The notes under the pieces: model-generated
What the model was told of the DNA's origin: nothing
Seen by the model: the letters and a program-made list of their open reading frames with translations, nothing else
Databases searched by the model: none
NCBI GenBank assembly: GCA_945910005.1
Contig: CAMDTW010000240.1
Span: forward strand, 248,001 to 312,000
Length of the DNA stretch: 64,000 bases
DNA from: Isoperla grammatica
Taxonomy: Eukaryota > Arthropoda > Insecta > Plecoptera > Perlodidae
Direction of reading: 5' to 3'
Translations under genes and position numbers: made by a program
Shown here: one piece after another, positions 48,593-63,328 of the stretch
Position numbering within the stretch: position 1 is the first letter of the stretch
Layout: every line of letters begins with the position of its first letter

Positions 48593-51500
48593 GCATTCTG
48601 AAAGAGTATTATGAAAATGCATAAATTGAGTTTTTTGGTCGTTTTTGGTTAAAATATGCATAAAATATAGAAATTGGCTGATTTTAGTCTATCTACCACA
48701 AACTTCCAGTTTTAAGAGGAATCTTGCATACGGCTGGGATTCCTAAGGGTTTCAACCAAATTGCACAAATCGTTGTTTTAGAGCGTTTCAGGCTCCAATA
48801 AGCACAATTTGTCCATTTTGTTACATTTCGATAACTTCTATAGAAGTAACACCCTCCGTCGAAAAATAAGAATTATAGGTTGCATTCTTCAAGAGTATAA
48901 TGAAAATGCATAAATTGAGTTTTTTCGTCGTTTTTGGTTAAAATATGCATAAAAAATAGAAATTGGCTGATTTCAGTCTATCTTCCACAAACTTCCAGTT
49001 TTAAGAGGAATCTTGCATACGGCCGGGATTCCTAAGGGTTTCAACCAAAGTTGACAAATCGTTGTTTTAGAGCGTTTCAGGCTCCAATAAGCACAATTTG
49101 TCCATTTCGTCACATTTCGATAACTTCTATAGAAGTTACACCCTCCGTCGAAAAATAAGAATTATAGGTTGCATTCTTCAAGAGTATAATGAAAATGCAT
49201 TAATTGAGTTCTTTCGTCGTTTTTGGTTAAAATATGCATAAAAAATAGAAATTGGCTGATTTCAGTCTATCTACCACAAACTTCCAGTTTTAAGAGGAAT
49301 CTTGCATACGGCCGGGATTCCTAAGGGTTTCAACCAAAGTTGACAAATCGTTGTTTTAGAGCGTTTCAGGCTCCAATAAGCACAATTTGTCCATTTCGTC
49401 ACATTTCGATAACTTCTTTAGAAGTTACACCTTTCGTTGAAAAATAAAAATTATAGGCTGCATTCTTCAAGAGTATAATGAAAATGCATAAATTGAGTTT
49501 TTTCGTCGATTTTTAGTTAAAATAGGCATAAAATATAGAAATTGGCTGATTTCAGTCTATCTACCACAAACTTCCAGTTTTAAGAGGAATCTTGCATACG
49601 GCTGGGATTCCTAAGGGTTTCAACCAAAGTTGACAAATCGTTGTTTTAGAGCGTTTCAGGCTCCAATAAGCACAATTTGTCCATTTCGTTACATTTCGAT
49701 AACTACTTTAGAAGTTACACCAACCGTTGAAAAATAATAATATTAGTGTGCATTCTGAAAGAGTATTATGAAAATGCATAAATTGAGTTTTTTGGTCGTT
49801 TTTGGTTAAAATATGCATAAAATATAGAAATTGTCTGATTTTAGTCAATCTACCACAAACTTCCAGTTTTAAGAGGAATCTTGCATACGGCCGGGATTCC
49901 TAAGGGTTTCAACCAAAGTTGACAAATCGTAATTTTAGAGCGTTGTAGGCTCTAATAAGCACAATTTGTCCATTTCGTCACATTTCGATAACTTCTATAG
50001 AAGTTACACCCTCCGTTGAAAAATAAGAATTATAGGCTGCAATCTTCAAGAGTATAATGAAAATGCATAAATTGAGTTTTTTCGTCGTTTTTGGTTAAAA
50101 TTTGCATAAAATATAGAAATTGGCTGATTTTAGTCTATTTACCACAAACTTCCAGTTTTAAGAGGAATCTTGCATACGGCTGGGATTCCTAAGGGTTTCA
50201 ACCAAATTGCACAAATCGTTGTTTTAGAGCGTTTCAGGCTCCAATAAGCACAATTTGTCCATTTCGTCACATTTCGATAACTTCTATAGTAGTTACACCC
50301 TCCCTCGAAAAATAAGAATTATAGGTTGCATTCTTCAAGAGTATAATAAAAATGCATAAATTGAGTTTTTTCGTCGTTTTTGGTTAAAATATGCATAAAA
50401 AATAGAAATTGGCTGATTTCAGTCTATCTACCACAAACTTCCAGTTTTAAGAGGAATCTTGCATACGGCCGGGATTCCTAAGGGTTTCAACCAAAGTTGA
50501 CAAATCGTTGTTTTAGAGCGTTTCAGGCTCCAATAAGCACAATTTGTCCATTTCGTCACATTTCGATAACTTCTATAGAAGTTACACCCTCCGTCGAAAA
50601 ATAAGAATTATAGGTTGCATTCTTCAAGAGTATAATGAAAATGCATTAATTGAGTTTTTTCGTCGTTTTTGGTTAAAATATGCATAAAAAATAGAAATTG
50701 GCTGATTTCAGTCTATCTACCACAAACTTCCAGTTTTAAGAGGAATCTTGCATACGGCCGGGATTCCTAAGGGTTTCAACCAAAGTTGACAAATCGTTGT
50801 TTTAGAGCGTTTCAGGCTCTAATAAGCACAATTTGTCCTTTTCGTCACATTTCGATAACTACTTTAGAAGTTACACCAACCGTTGAAAAATAATAATGTT
50901 AGTGTGCATTCTGAAAGAGTATTATGAAAATGCATAAATTGAGTTTTTTGGTCGTTTTTGGTTTAAATATGCATAAAATATAGAAATTGGCTGATTTTAG
51001 TCTATCTACCACAAACGTCCAGTTTTAAGAGGAATCTTGCATACGGCTGGGATTCCTAAGGGTTTCAACCAAATTGCACAAATCGTTGTTTTAGAGCGTT
51101 TCAGGCTCCAATAAGCACAATTTGTCCATTTTGTCACATTTCGATAACTTCTATAGAAGTTACACCCTCCGTCGAAAAATAAGAATTATAGGTTGCATTC
51201 TTCAAGAGTATAATGAAAATGCATAAATTGAGTTTTTTCGACGTTTTTGGTTAAAATATGCATAAAAAATAGAAATTGGCTGATTTCAGTCTATCTACCA
51301 CAAACTTCCAGTTTTAAGAGGAATCTTGCATACGGCCGGGATTCCTAAGGGTTTCAACCAAAGTTGACAAATCGTTGAATTAGAGCGTTTCAGGCTCCAA
51401 TAAGCACAATTTGTCCATTTCGTCACATTTCGATAACTTCTATAGAAGTTACACCCTCCGTCGAAAAATAAGAATTATAGGTTGCGTTCTTCAAGAGTAT

Positions 51501-52856
51501 AATGAAAATGCATACATTGAGTTTTTTCGTCGTTTTTGGTTAAAATATGCATAAAAAATAGAAATTGCCTGATTTAAGTCTATCTACCACAAACTTCCAG
51601 TTTTAAGAGGAATCTTGCATACGGCCGGGATTCCTAAGGGTTTCAACCAAAGTTGACAAATCGTTGTTTTAGAGCGTTTTAGGCTCCAATAAGCACAATT
51701 TGTCCATTTCGTCACATTTCGATAACTTCTATAGAAGTTACACCCTCCGTTGAAAAATAAGAATTATAGGCTGCATTCTTCAAGAGTATAATGAAAATGC
51801 ATAAATTGAGTTTTTTCGTCGTTTTTGGTTAAAATATGCATAAAATATAGAAATTGGCTGATTTCAGTCTATCTACCACAAACTTCCAGTTTTAAGAGGA
51901 ATCTTGCATACGGCTGGGATTCCTAAGGGTTTCAACCAAAGTTGACAAATCGTTGTTTTAGAGCGTTTCAGGCTCCAATAAGCACAATTTGTCCATTTTG
52001 TCACATTTCGATAACTTCTATAGAAGTTACACCCTCCGTCGAAAAATAAGAATTATAGGTTGCATTCTTCAAGAGTATAATGAAAATGCATAAATTGAGT
52101 TTTTTCGTCGTTTTTGGTTAAAATATGCATAAAATATAGAAATTGGCTGATTTTAGTCTATCTACCACAAACTTCCAGTTTTAAGAGGAATCTTGCATAC
52201 GGCTGGGATTCCTAAGGGTTTCAACCAACTTGCACAAATCGTTGTTTTAGAGCGTTTCAGGCTCCAATAAGCACAATTTGTCCATTTCGTCACATTTCGA
52301 TAACTTCTATAGAAGTTACACCCTCCGTCGAAAAATAAGAATTATAGGTTACATTCTTCAAGAGTATAATGAAAATGCATAAATTGAGTTTTTTCATCGT
52401 TCTTGGTTAAAATATGCATAAAAAATAGAAATTGGCTGATTTCAGTCTATCTACCACAAACTTCCAGTTTTAAGAGGAATCTTGCATACGGCTGGGATTC
52501 CTAAGGGTTTCAACCAAAGTTGACAAATCGTTGTTTTAGAGCGTTTCAGGCTCCAATAAGCGCAATTTGTCCATTTCGTCACCTTTCGATAACTACTTTA
52601 GAAGTTACACCAACCGTTGAAAAATTATAATGTTAGTGTGCATTCTGAAAGAGTATTATGAAAATGCATAAATTGAGTTTTTTTGGCGTTTTTGGTTTAA
52701 ATAGGCATAAAATATAGAAATTGGCTGATTTTAGTCTATCTACCACAAACTTCGGGTTTTAAGAGGAATCTTGCATACGGCTGGGATTCCTAAGGGTTTC
52801 AACCAAATTGCACAAATCGTTGTTTTAGAGCGTTTCAGGCTCCAATAAGCACAATT

Positions 52857-52889
52857 GGACGTAGTTATGCAGAAAGGAACCAACCCACA
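52857..52889 (+). repeat. Left terminal inverted repeat, copy 2
   Basis: Identical to the left end of copy 1. Confidence 0.87.
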
Positions 52890-53723
52890 AATATTTTTTT
52901 TTTGAGAAAAATAGTTCCAAGCATCGACAATAGAGGCCTCCAAGTATGTGTTAATTCCCAACTTAGTATTATATATGTGCTGCCTTCTATACGCACCAGA
53001 ACCAACCCACACAAGAAAATTCAACATTTCGTATTTTGCAGAAAGGAACCAACCCACTTGGTTCTTTTCTGCTACCGGTAGGCTACACAAGAAATCCTAC
53101 ATTTCGTATTTTGCAGAAAGGAACCAACCCACTTGGTTCTTTTCTGCTTAATGTGAGATTGAGAATGCAACAATTTATGTTTCTTTCCATTCTGATCATT
53201 ATATTTTGTTGTTGTTGTTTTCAGAACATTTATATTTTTTAAATGTGATTTTAAGGATAGAAAGAAGAATCCCATATCTATCTTTAAACCCAAAGTTCGG
53301 CCGGATGTTTATGTTGAAAGCAGAGTAGGAAGCCGTTGCAATTATTGAGGTTAATGTTACAAAAATGGAAGCATGGCGGGATTGAAAGTTAAATTAATCC
53401 ACATATATAAAAACTACTACCTATTCATTTAAAATCCTAATATATCACTTTTTGTCAAACTTTATTTCATAAAATATAGTAAAAGCAAAGGAACCAACCC
53501 ACATTTTATTTTTTGTAGTTGACTTATCCTAGTAAGCAGAAAGGAACCAACCAACATTTTTCGTATTAGCAACCAAAATACAAATATTTTTGGAAATATT
53601 TTCGTCTCCTTAAATTTACATAAAACTAGTGTATTTAACATGATTTTGTAGATATCGTGGGGTTAATGCAGATTTTATGATAAGAAGTAATACTAGAACC
53701 GCTGTAACTATTTTTCAGATATG

Positions 53724-53756
53724 TGTGGGTTGGTTCCTTTCTGTAAAACTACGTCC
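53724..53756 (-). repeat. Right terminal inverted repeat, copy 2 (degraded)
   Basis: Two mismatches with the left end (CTGTAAAAC for CTGCATAAC). The outer CTACGTCC and the inner motif are intact. Confidence 0.85.
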
Positions 53757-56700
53757 AATTTGTCCATTTCGTCACATTTCGATAACTTCTATAGAAGTTA
53801 CACCCTCCGTTGAAAAATAAGAATTATATTTTGCATTCTTCAAGAGTATTATGAAAATGCATAAATTGAGTTTTTTGGTCGTTTTTGGTTAAAATATGGA
53901 TAAAATATAGAAATTGGCTGATTTCAGTCTATCTACCACAAACTTCGAGTTTTAAGAGGAATCTTGCATACAGCTGGGATTCCTAAGTGTTTCAACCAAA
54001 GTTGACAAATCGTTGTTTAAGAGCGTTTCAGGCTCCAATAAGCACAATTTGTCCATCTCGTCACATTTCGATTACTTCTATAGAAGTTACACCCTCCGTT
54101 GAAACATAAGAATTATAGGCTGCATTCTTCAAGAGTATAATGAAAATGCATAAATTGAGTTTTTTCGTCGTTTTTGGTTAAAATATGCATAAAATATAGA
54201 AATTGGCTGATTTTAGTCTATCTACAACAAACTTCCAGTTTTAAGAGGAATCTTGCATACGGCTTGGATTCCTAAGGGTTTCAACCAAATTGCACAAATC
54301 GTTGTTTTAGAGCGTTTCAGGCTCCAATAAGCACACTTTGTCCATTTCGTCACATTTCGATAACTTCTATAGAAGTTACACCCTCCGTCGAAAAATAAGA
54401 ATTATAGGTTGCATTCTTCAAGAGTATAATGAAAATGCATAAATTGAGGTTTTTCGTCGTTTTTGGTTAAAATATGCATAAAAAATAGAAATTGGCTGAT
54501 TTCAGTCTATCTACCACAAACTTTCAGTTTTAAGAGGAATCTTGCATACGGCTGGGATTCCTAAGGGTTTCAACCAAATTGCACAAATCGTTGTTTTAGA
54601 GCGTTTCAGGCTCCAATAAGCACAATTTGTCCATTTCGTCACATTTCGATAACTTCTATAGAAGTTACACCCTCCGTCGAAAAATAAGAATTATAGGTTG
54701 CATTCTTCAACAGTATAATGAAAATGCATAAATTGAGTTTTTTCGTCGTTTTTGGTTAAAATATGCATACAAAATAGAAATTGGCTGATTTCAGTCTATC
54801 TACCACAAACTTCCAGTTTTAAGAGGAATCTTGCATACGGCCGGGATTCCTAAGGGTTTCAACCAAAGTTGACAAATCGTTGTTTTAGAGCGTTTCAGGC
54901 TCCAATAAGCACAATTTGTCCATTTCGTCACATTTCGATAACTTCTATAGAAGTTACACCCTCCGTCGAAAAATAAGAATTATAGGTTGCATTCTTCAAG
55001 AGTATAATGAAAATGCATAAATTGAGTTCTTTCGTCGTTTTTGGTTAAAATATGCATACAAAATAGAAATTGGCTGATTTCAGTCTATCTACCACAAACT
55101 TCCAGTTTTAAGAGGAATCTTGCATACGGCCGGGATTCCTAAGGGTTTCAACCAAAGTTGACAAATCGTTGTTTTAGAGCGTTTCAGGCTCTAATAAGCA
55201 CAATTTGTCCAATTCGTCACATTTCGATAACTTCTATAGAAGTTACACCCTCCGTTGAAAAATAAGAATTATAGGCTGCATTCTTCAAGAGTATAATGAA
55301 AATGCATAAAATGAGTTTTTTCGTCGATTTTTGGTTAAAATAGGCATAAAATATAGAAATTGGCTGATTTCAGTCTATCTACCACAAACTTCCAGTTTTA
55401 AGAGGAATCTTGCATACGGCTGGGATTCCTAAGGGATTCAACCAAAGTTGACCAATCGTTGTTTTAGAGCGTTTCAGGCTCCAATAAGCACAATTTGTCC
55501 ATTTCGTTACATTTTGATAACTACTTTAGAAGTTACACCAACCGTTGAAAAATAATAATGTTAGTGTGCATTCTGAAAGAGTATTATGAAAATGCATAAA
55601 TTGAGTTTTTTGGTCGTTTTTGGTTAAAATATGCATAAAATATAGAAATTGTCTGATTTTAGTCTATCTACCACAAACTTCCAGTTTTAAGAGGAATCTT
55701 GCATACGGCCGGGATTCCTAAGGGTTTCAACCAAATTGCACAAATCGTTGTTTTAGAGCGTTTCAGGCTCCAATAAGCACAATTTGTCCATTTCGTCACA
55801 TTTCGATAACTTCTATAGAAGTTACACCCTCCGTCGAAAAAGAGAATTATAGGTTGCATTCTTCAAGAGTATAATAAAAATGCATAAATTGAGTTTTTTC
55901 GTCGTTTTTGGTTAAAATATGCATAAAAAATAGAAATTGGCTGATTTCAGTCTATCTACCACAAACTTCCAGTTTTAAGAGGAATCTTGCATACGGCCGG
56001 GATTCCTAAGGGTTTCAACCAAAGTTGACAAATCGTTGTTTAAGAGCCTTCAGGCTCCAATAAGCACAATTTGTCCATTTCGTCACATTTCGATAACTTC
56101 TATAGAAGTTACACCCTCCGTCGAAAAATAAGAATTATAGGTTGCATTCTTCAATAGTATAATGAAAATGCATAAATTGAGTTTTTTCGTCGTTTTTGGT
56201 TAAAATATGCATAAAAAATAGAAATTGGCTGATTTCAGTCTATCTACCACAAACTTCCAGTTTTAAGAGGAATCTTGCATACGGCCGGGATTCCTAAGGG
56301 TTTCAACCAAAGTTGACAAATCGTTGTTTTAGAGCGTTTCCGGCTCCAATAAGCACAATTTGTCCATTTCGTCACATTTCGATAACTTCTATAGAAGTTA
56401 CACCCTCCGTCGAAAAATAAGAATTATAGGTTGCATTCTTCAAGAGTATAATAAAAATGCATAAATTGAGTTTTTTCGTTGTTTTTGGTTAAAATATGCA
56501 TAAAAAATAGAAATTGGCTGATTTCAGTCTATCTACCACAAACTTCCAGTTTTAAGAGGAATCTTGCATACGGCCGGGATTCCTAAGGGTTTCAACCAAA
56601 GTTGACAAATCGTTGTTTTAGAGCGTTTCAGGCTCCAATAAGCACAATTTGTCCATTTCGTCACATTTCGATAACTTCTATAGAAGTTACACCCTCCGTC

Positions 56701-59700
56701 GAAAAATAAGAATTATAGGTTGCATTCTTCAAGAGTATAATGAAAATGCATAAATTGAGTTTTTTCGTCGTTTTTGGTTAAAATATGCATAAAAAATAGA
56801 AATTGGCTGATTTCAGTCTATCTACCACAAACTTCCAGTTTTAAGAGGAATCTTGCATACGGCCGGGATTCCTAAGGGTTTCAACCAAAGTTGACAAATC
56901 GTTGTTTTAGAGCGTTTTCGGCTCCAATAAGCACAATTTGTCCATTTCGTCACATTTCGATAACTTCTATAGAAGTTACACCCTCCGTTGAAAAATAAGA
57001 ATTATAGGCTGCATTCTTCAAGAGTATAATGAAAATGCATAAATTGAGTTTTTTCGTCGTTTTTGGTTAAAATATGCATAAAATATAGAAATTGGCTGAT
57101 TTCAGTCTATCTACCACAAACTTACAGTTTTAAGAGGAATCTTGCATACGGCTGGGATTCCTAAGGGTTTCAACCAAAGTTGACAAATCGTTGTTTTAGA
57201 GCGTTTCAGGCTCTAATAAGCACAATTTGTCCTTTTCGTCACATTTCGAGAACTACTTTAGAAGTTACACCAACCGTTGAAAAATAATAATGTTAGTGTG
57301 CATTCTGAAAGAGTATTATGAAAATGCATAAATTGAGTTTTTTGGTCGTTTTTGGTTAAAATATGCATAAAATATAGAAATTGGCTGATTTTAGTCTATC
57401 TACCACAAACTTCCAGTTTTAAGAGGAATCTTGCATACGGCTGGGATTCCTAAGGGTTTCAACCAAATTGCACAAATCGTTGTTTTAGAGCGTTTCAGGC
57501 TCAAATAAGCACAATTTGTCCATTTTGTCACATTTCGATAACTTCTATAGAAGTTACACCCTCTGTCGAAAAATAAGAATTATAGGTTGCATTCTTCAAG
57601 AGTATAATGAAAATGCATAAATTGAGTTTTTTCGTCGTTTTTGGTTAAAATATGCATAAAAAATAGAAATTGGCTGATTTCAGTCTATCTACCACAAACC
57701 TCCAGTTTTAAGAGGAATCTTGCATACGGCCGGGATTCCTAAGGGTTTCAACCAAAGTTGACAAATCGTTGTTTTAGAGCGTTTCAGGCTCCAATAAGCA
57801 CAATTTGTCCATTTCGTCACATTTCGATAACTTCTATAGAAGTTACACCCTCCGTCGAAAAATAAGAATTTTAGGTTGCATTCTTCAAGAGTATAATGAA
57901 AATGCATAAATTGAGTTCTTTCGTCGTTTTTGGTTAAAATATGCATAAAAAATAGAAATTGGCTGATTTCAGTCTATCTACCACAAACTTCCAGTTTTAA
58001 GAGGAATCTTGCATACGGCCGGGATTCCTAAGTGTTTCAACCAAAGTTGACAAATCGTTGTTTTAGAACGTTTCAGGCTCCAATAAGCCCAATTTGTCCA
58101 TTTCGTCAAATTTCGATAACTTCTATAGAAGTTACACCCTCCGTTGAAAAATAAGAATTATAGGCTGCATTCTTCAAGAGTATAATGAAAATGCATAAAT
58201 TGAGTTTTTTCGTCGATTTTTAGTTAATATAGGCATAAAATATAGAAATTGGCTGATTTCAGTCTATCTACCACAAACTTCCAGTTTTAAGAGGAATCTT
58301 GCATACGGCTGGGATTCCTAAGGGTTTCAACCAAAGTTGACAAATCGTTGTTTAAGAGCGTTTCAGGCTCCAATAAGCACACTTTGTCCATTTCGTTACA
58401 TTTCGATAACTACTTTAGAAGTTACACCAACCGTTGAAAAATAATAATGTTAGTGTGCATTCTGAAAGAGTATTATGAAAATGCATAAATTGAGTTTTTT
58501 GGTCGTTTTTGGTTAAAATATGCATAAAATATAGAAATTGTCTGATTTTTGTCTATCTACCACAAACTTCCAGTTTTAAGAGGAATCTTGCATACGGCCG
58601 GGATTCCTAAGGGTTTCAACCAAAGTTGACAAATCGTTGTTTTAGAGCGTTTCAGGCTCCAATAAGCACAATTTGTCCATTTCGTCACATTTCGATAACT
58701 TCTATAGAAGTTACACCCTCCGTTGAAAAATAAGAATTATAGGCTGCATTCTTCAAGAGTATAATGAAAATGCATAAATTGAGTTTTTTGTCGTTTTTGG
58801 TTAAAATTTGCATAAAATATAGAAATTGGCTGATTTTAGTCTATTTACCACAAACTTCCAGTTTTAAGAGGAATCTTGCATACGGCTGGGATTCCTAAGG
58901 GTTTCAACCAAATTGCACAAATCGTTGTTTTAGAGCGTTTCAGGCTCCAATAAGCACAATTTGTCCATTTCGTCACATTTCGATAACTTCTATAGAAGTT
59001 ACACCCTCCGTCGAAAAATAAGAATTATAGGTTGCATTCTTCAAGAGTATGATAAAAATGCATAAATTGAGTTTTTTCGTCGTTTTTGGTTTAAATATGC
59101 ATTAAAAATAGAAATTGGCTGATTTCAGTCTATCTACCACAAACTTCCAGTTTTAAGAGGAATCTTGCATACGGCCGGGATTCCTAAGGGTTTCAACCAA
59201 AGTTGACAAATCGTTGTTTTAGAGCGTTTCAGGCTCCAATAAGCACAATTTTTCTATTTCGTCACATTTCGATAACTTCTATAGAAGTTACACCCTCCGT
59301 CGAAAAATAAGAATTATAGGTTGCATTCTTCAAGAGTATAATGAAAATGCATAAATTGAGTTTTTTCGTCGTTTTTGGTTAAAATATGCATAAAAAATAG
59401 AAATTGGCTGATTTCAGTCTATCTACCACAAACTTCCAGTTTTAAGAGGAATCTTGCATACGGCCGGGATTCCTAAGGGTTTCAACCAAAGTTGACAAAT
59501 CGTTGTTTTAGAGCGTTTCCGGCTAAAATAAGCACAATTTGTCCATTTCGTTACATTTCGATAACTTCTATGGAAGTTACACCCTCCGTTGAAAAATAAG
59601 AATTATAGGCTGCATTCTTCAAGAGTATAATGAAAATGCATAAATTGAGTTTTTTCGTCGTTTTTGGTTAAAATATGCATAAAATATAGAAATTGGCTGA

Positions 59701-62428
59701 TTTTAGTCTATCTACCACAAACTTCCAGTTTTAAGAGGAATCTTGCATACGGCTGGGATTCCTAAGGGTTTCAACCAAAGTTGACAAATCGTTGTTTTAG
59801 AGCGTTTCAGGCTCTAATAAGCACAATTTGTCCATTTCGTCACATTTCGATAACTACTTTAGAAGTTACACCAACCGTTGAAAAATAATAATGTTAGTGT
59901 GCATTCTGAAAGAGTATTATGAAAATGCATAAATTGAGTTTTTTGGTCGTTTTTGGTTAAAATATGCATAAAATATAGAAATTGGCTGATTTTAGTCTAT
60001 CTACCACAAACTTCCAGTTTTAAGAGGAATCTTGCATACGGCCGGGATTCCTAAGGGTTTCAACCAAAGTTGACAAATCGTTGTTTTAGAGCGTTTCAGG
60101 CTCCAATAAGCACAATTTGTCCATTTCGTCACATTTCGATAACTTCTATAGAAGTTACACCCTCCGTCGAAAAATAAGAATTATAGGTTGCATTCTTCAA
60201 GAGTATAATGAAAATGCATTAATTGAGTTTTTTCGTCGTTTTTGGTTAAAATATGCATAAAAAATAGAAATTGGCTGATTTCAGTCTATCTACCACAAAC
60301 TTCCAGTTTTAAGAGGAATCTTGCATACGGCCGGGATTCCTAAGGGTTTCAACCAAAGTTGACAAATCGTTGTTTTAGAGCGTTTCAGGCTCTAATAAGC
60401 ACAATTTGTCCTTTTCGTCACATTTCGATAACTACTTTAGAAGTTACACCAACCGTTGAAAAATAATAATGTTAGTGTGCATTCTGAAAGAGTATTATGA
60501 AAATGCATAAATTGAGTTTTTTGGTCGTTTTTGGTTTAAATATGCATAAAATATAGAAATTGGCTGATTTTAGTCTATCTACCACAAACGTCCAGTTTTA
60601 AGAGGAATCTTGCATACGGCTGGGATTCCTAAGGGTTTCAACCAAATTGCACAAATCGTTGTTTTAGAGCGTTTCAGGCTCCAATAAGCACAATTTGTCC
60701 ATTTTGTCACATTTCGATAACTTCTATAGAAGTTACACCCTCCGTCGAAAAATAAGAATTATAGGTTGCATTCTTCAAGAGTATAATGAAAATGCATAAA
60801 TTGAGTTTTTTCGACGTTTTTGGTTAAAATATGCATAAAAAATAGAAATTGGCTGATTTCATCTATCTACCACAAACTTCCAGTTTTAAGAGGAATCTTG
60901 CATACGGCCGGGATTCCTAAGGGTTTCAACCAAAGTTGACAAATCGTTGAATTAGAGCGTTTCAGGCTCCAATAAGCACAATTTGTCCATTTCGTCACAT
61001 TTCGATAACTTCTATAGAAGTTACACCCTCCGTCGAAAAATAAGAATTATAGGTTGCGTTCTTCAAGAGTATAATGAAAATGCATACATTGAGTTTTTTC
61101 GTCGTTTTTGGTTAAAATATGCATAAAAAATAGAAATTGCCTGATTTAAGTCTATCTACCACAAACTTCCAGTTTTAAGAGGAATCTTGCATACGGCCGG
61201 GATTCCTAAGGGTTTCAACCAAAGTTGACAAATCGTTGTTTTAGAGCGTTTTAGGCTCCAATAAGCACAATTTGTCCATTTCGTCACATTTCGATAACTT
61301 CTATAGAAGTTACACCCTCCGTTGAAAAATAAGAATTATAGGCTGCATTCTTCAAGAGTATAATGAAAATGCATAAATTGAGTTTTTTCGTCGTTTTTGG
61401 TTAAAATATGCATAAAATATAGAAATTGGCTGATTTCAGTCTATCTACCACAAACTTCCAGTTTTAAGAGGAATCTTGCATACGGCTGGGATTCCTAAGG
61501 GTTTCAACCAAAGTTGACAAATCGTTGTTTTAGAGCGTTTCAGGCTCCAATAAGCACAATTTGTCCATTTTGTCACATTTCGATAACTTCTATAGAAGTT
61601 ACACCCTCCGTCGAAAAATAAGAATTATAGGTTGCATTCTTCAAGAGTATAATGAAAATGCATAAATTGAGTTTTTTCGTCGTTTTTGGTTAAAATATGC
61701 ATAAAATATAGAAATTGGCTGATTTTAGTCTATCTACCACAAACTTCCAGTTTTAAGAGGAATCTTGCATACGGCTGGGATTCCTAAGGGTTTCAACCAA
61801 CTTGCACAAATCGTTGTTTTAGAGCGTTTCAGGCTCCAATAAGCACAATTTGTCCATTTCGTCACATTTCGATAACTTCTATAGAAGTTACACCCTCCGT
61901 CGAAAAATAAGAATTATAGGTTACATTCTTCAAGAGTATAATGAAAATGCATAAATTGAGTTTTTTCATCGTTTTTGGTTAAAATATGCATAAAAAATAG
62001 AAATTGGCTGATTTCAGTCTATCTACCACAAACTTCCAGTTTTAAGAGGAATCTTGCATACGGCTGGGATTCCTAAGGGTTTCAACCAAAGTTGACAAAT
62101 CGTTGTTTTAGAGCGTTTCAGGCTCCAATAAGCGCAATTTGTCCATTTCGTCACCTTTCGATAACTACTTTAGAAGTTACACCAACCGTTGAAAAATTAT
62201 AATGTTAGTGTGCATTCTGAAAGAGTATTATGAAAATGCATAAATTGAGTTTTTTTGGCGTTTTTGGTTTAAATAGGCATAAAATATAGAAATTGGCTGA
62301 TTTTAGTCTATCTACCACAAACTTCGGGTTTTAAGAGGAATCTTGCATACGGCTGGGATTCCTAAGGGTTTCAACCAAATTGCACAAATCGTTGTTTTAG
62401 AGCGTTTCAGGCTCCAATAAGCACAATT

Positions 62429-62461
62429 GGACGTAGTTATGCAGAAAGGAACCAACCCACA
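62429..62461 (+). repeat. Left terminal inverted repeat, copy 3
   Basis: Identical to the left ends of copies 1 and 2. Confidence 0.87.
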
Positions 62462-63295
62462 AATATTTTTTTTTTGAGAAAAATAGTTCCAAGCATCGAC
62501 AATAGAGGCCTCCAAGTATGTGTTAATTCCCAACTTAGTATTATATATGTGCTGCCTTCTATACGCACCAGAACCAACCCACACAAGAAAATTCAACATT
62601 TCGTATTTTGCAGAAAGGAACCAACCCACTTGGTTCTTTTCTGCTACCGGTAGGCTACACAAGAAATCCTACATTTCGTATTTTGCAGAAAGGAACCAAC
62701 CAACTTGGTTCTTTTCTGCTTAATGTGAGATTGAGAATGCAACAATTTATGTTTCTTTCCATTCTGATCATTATATTTTGTTGTTGTTGTTTTCAGAACA
62801 TTTATATTTTTTAAATGTGATTTTAAGGATAGAAAGAAGAATCCCATATCTATCTTTAAACCCAAAGTTCGGCCGGATGTTTATGTTGAAAGCAGAGTAG
62901 GAAGCCGTTGCAATTATTGAGGTTAATGTTACAAAAATGGAAGCATGGCGGGATTGAAAGTTAAATTAATCCACATATATAAAAACTACTACCTATTCAT
63001 TTAAAATCCTAATATATCACTTTTTGTCAAACTTTATTTCATAAAATATAGTAAAAGCAAAGGAACCAACCCACATTTTATTTTTTGTAGTTGACTTATC
63101 CTAGTAAGCAGAAAGGAACCAACCAACATTTTTCGTATTAGCAACCAAAATACAAATATTTTTGGAAATATTTTCGTCTCCTTAAATTTACATAAAACTA
63201 GTGTATTTAACATGATTTTGTAGATATCGTGGGGTTAATGCAGATTTTATGATAAGAAGTAATACTAGAACCGCTGTAACTATTTTTCAGATATG

Positions 63296-63328
63296 TGTGG
63301 GTTGGTTCCTTTCTGTAAAACTACGTCC
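63296..63328 (-). repeat. Right terminal inverted repeat, copy 3 (degraded)
   Basis: Has the same two mismatches as copy 2. Confidence 0.85.

Larger units (their letters stand above)
52857..53756. mobile_element. Non-autonomous TIR element, copy 2 (900 bp)
   Basis: Almost identical to copy 1, at the same base of the same monomer type. It is one base shorter (CATTTAAAATCC near 53427, where copy 1 has CATTTTTAAATCC). Its right terminus reads CTGTAAAACTACGTCC instead of CTGCATAACTACGTCC, giving two mismatches against its left TIR. It shares these states with copy 3, so copies 2 and 3 descend from one D unit after separation from copy 1. Confidence 0.85.
46777..54328 (+). repeat. HOR unit D2 (23 monomers plus inserted element)
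   Basis: The unit is bounded by the marker CAATAAGCACACTTTGTCC, which recurs at 54329 and 63901. It carries the second element copy. Private states include ATGCATTCATTG near 47175, ACACCTTTCGTTG near 49428 (D1: ACACCCTCCGTTG) and CCCTCCCTCG near 50297. The class II monomer near 48510 contains a short class I patch, annotated separately. Confidence 0.88.
62429..63328. mobile_element. Non-autonomous TIR element, copy 3 (900 bp)
   Basis: Shares the altered right end and the one-base shortening with copy 2. A private change alters the second internal motif from CCAACCCACTTGG to CCAACCAACTTGG near 62700. It has the same AATT flanks and the same host monomer as the other copies. Confidence 0.85.
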
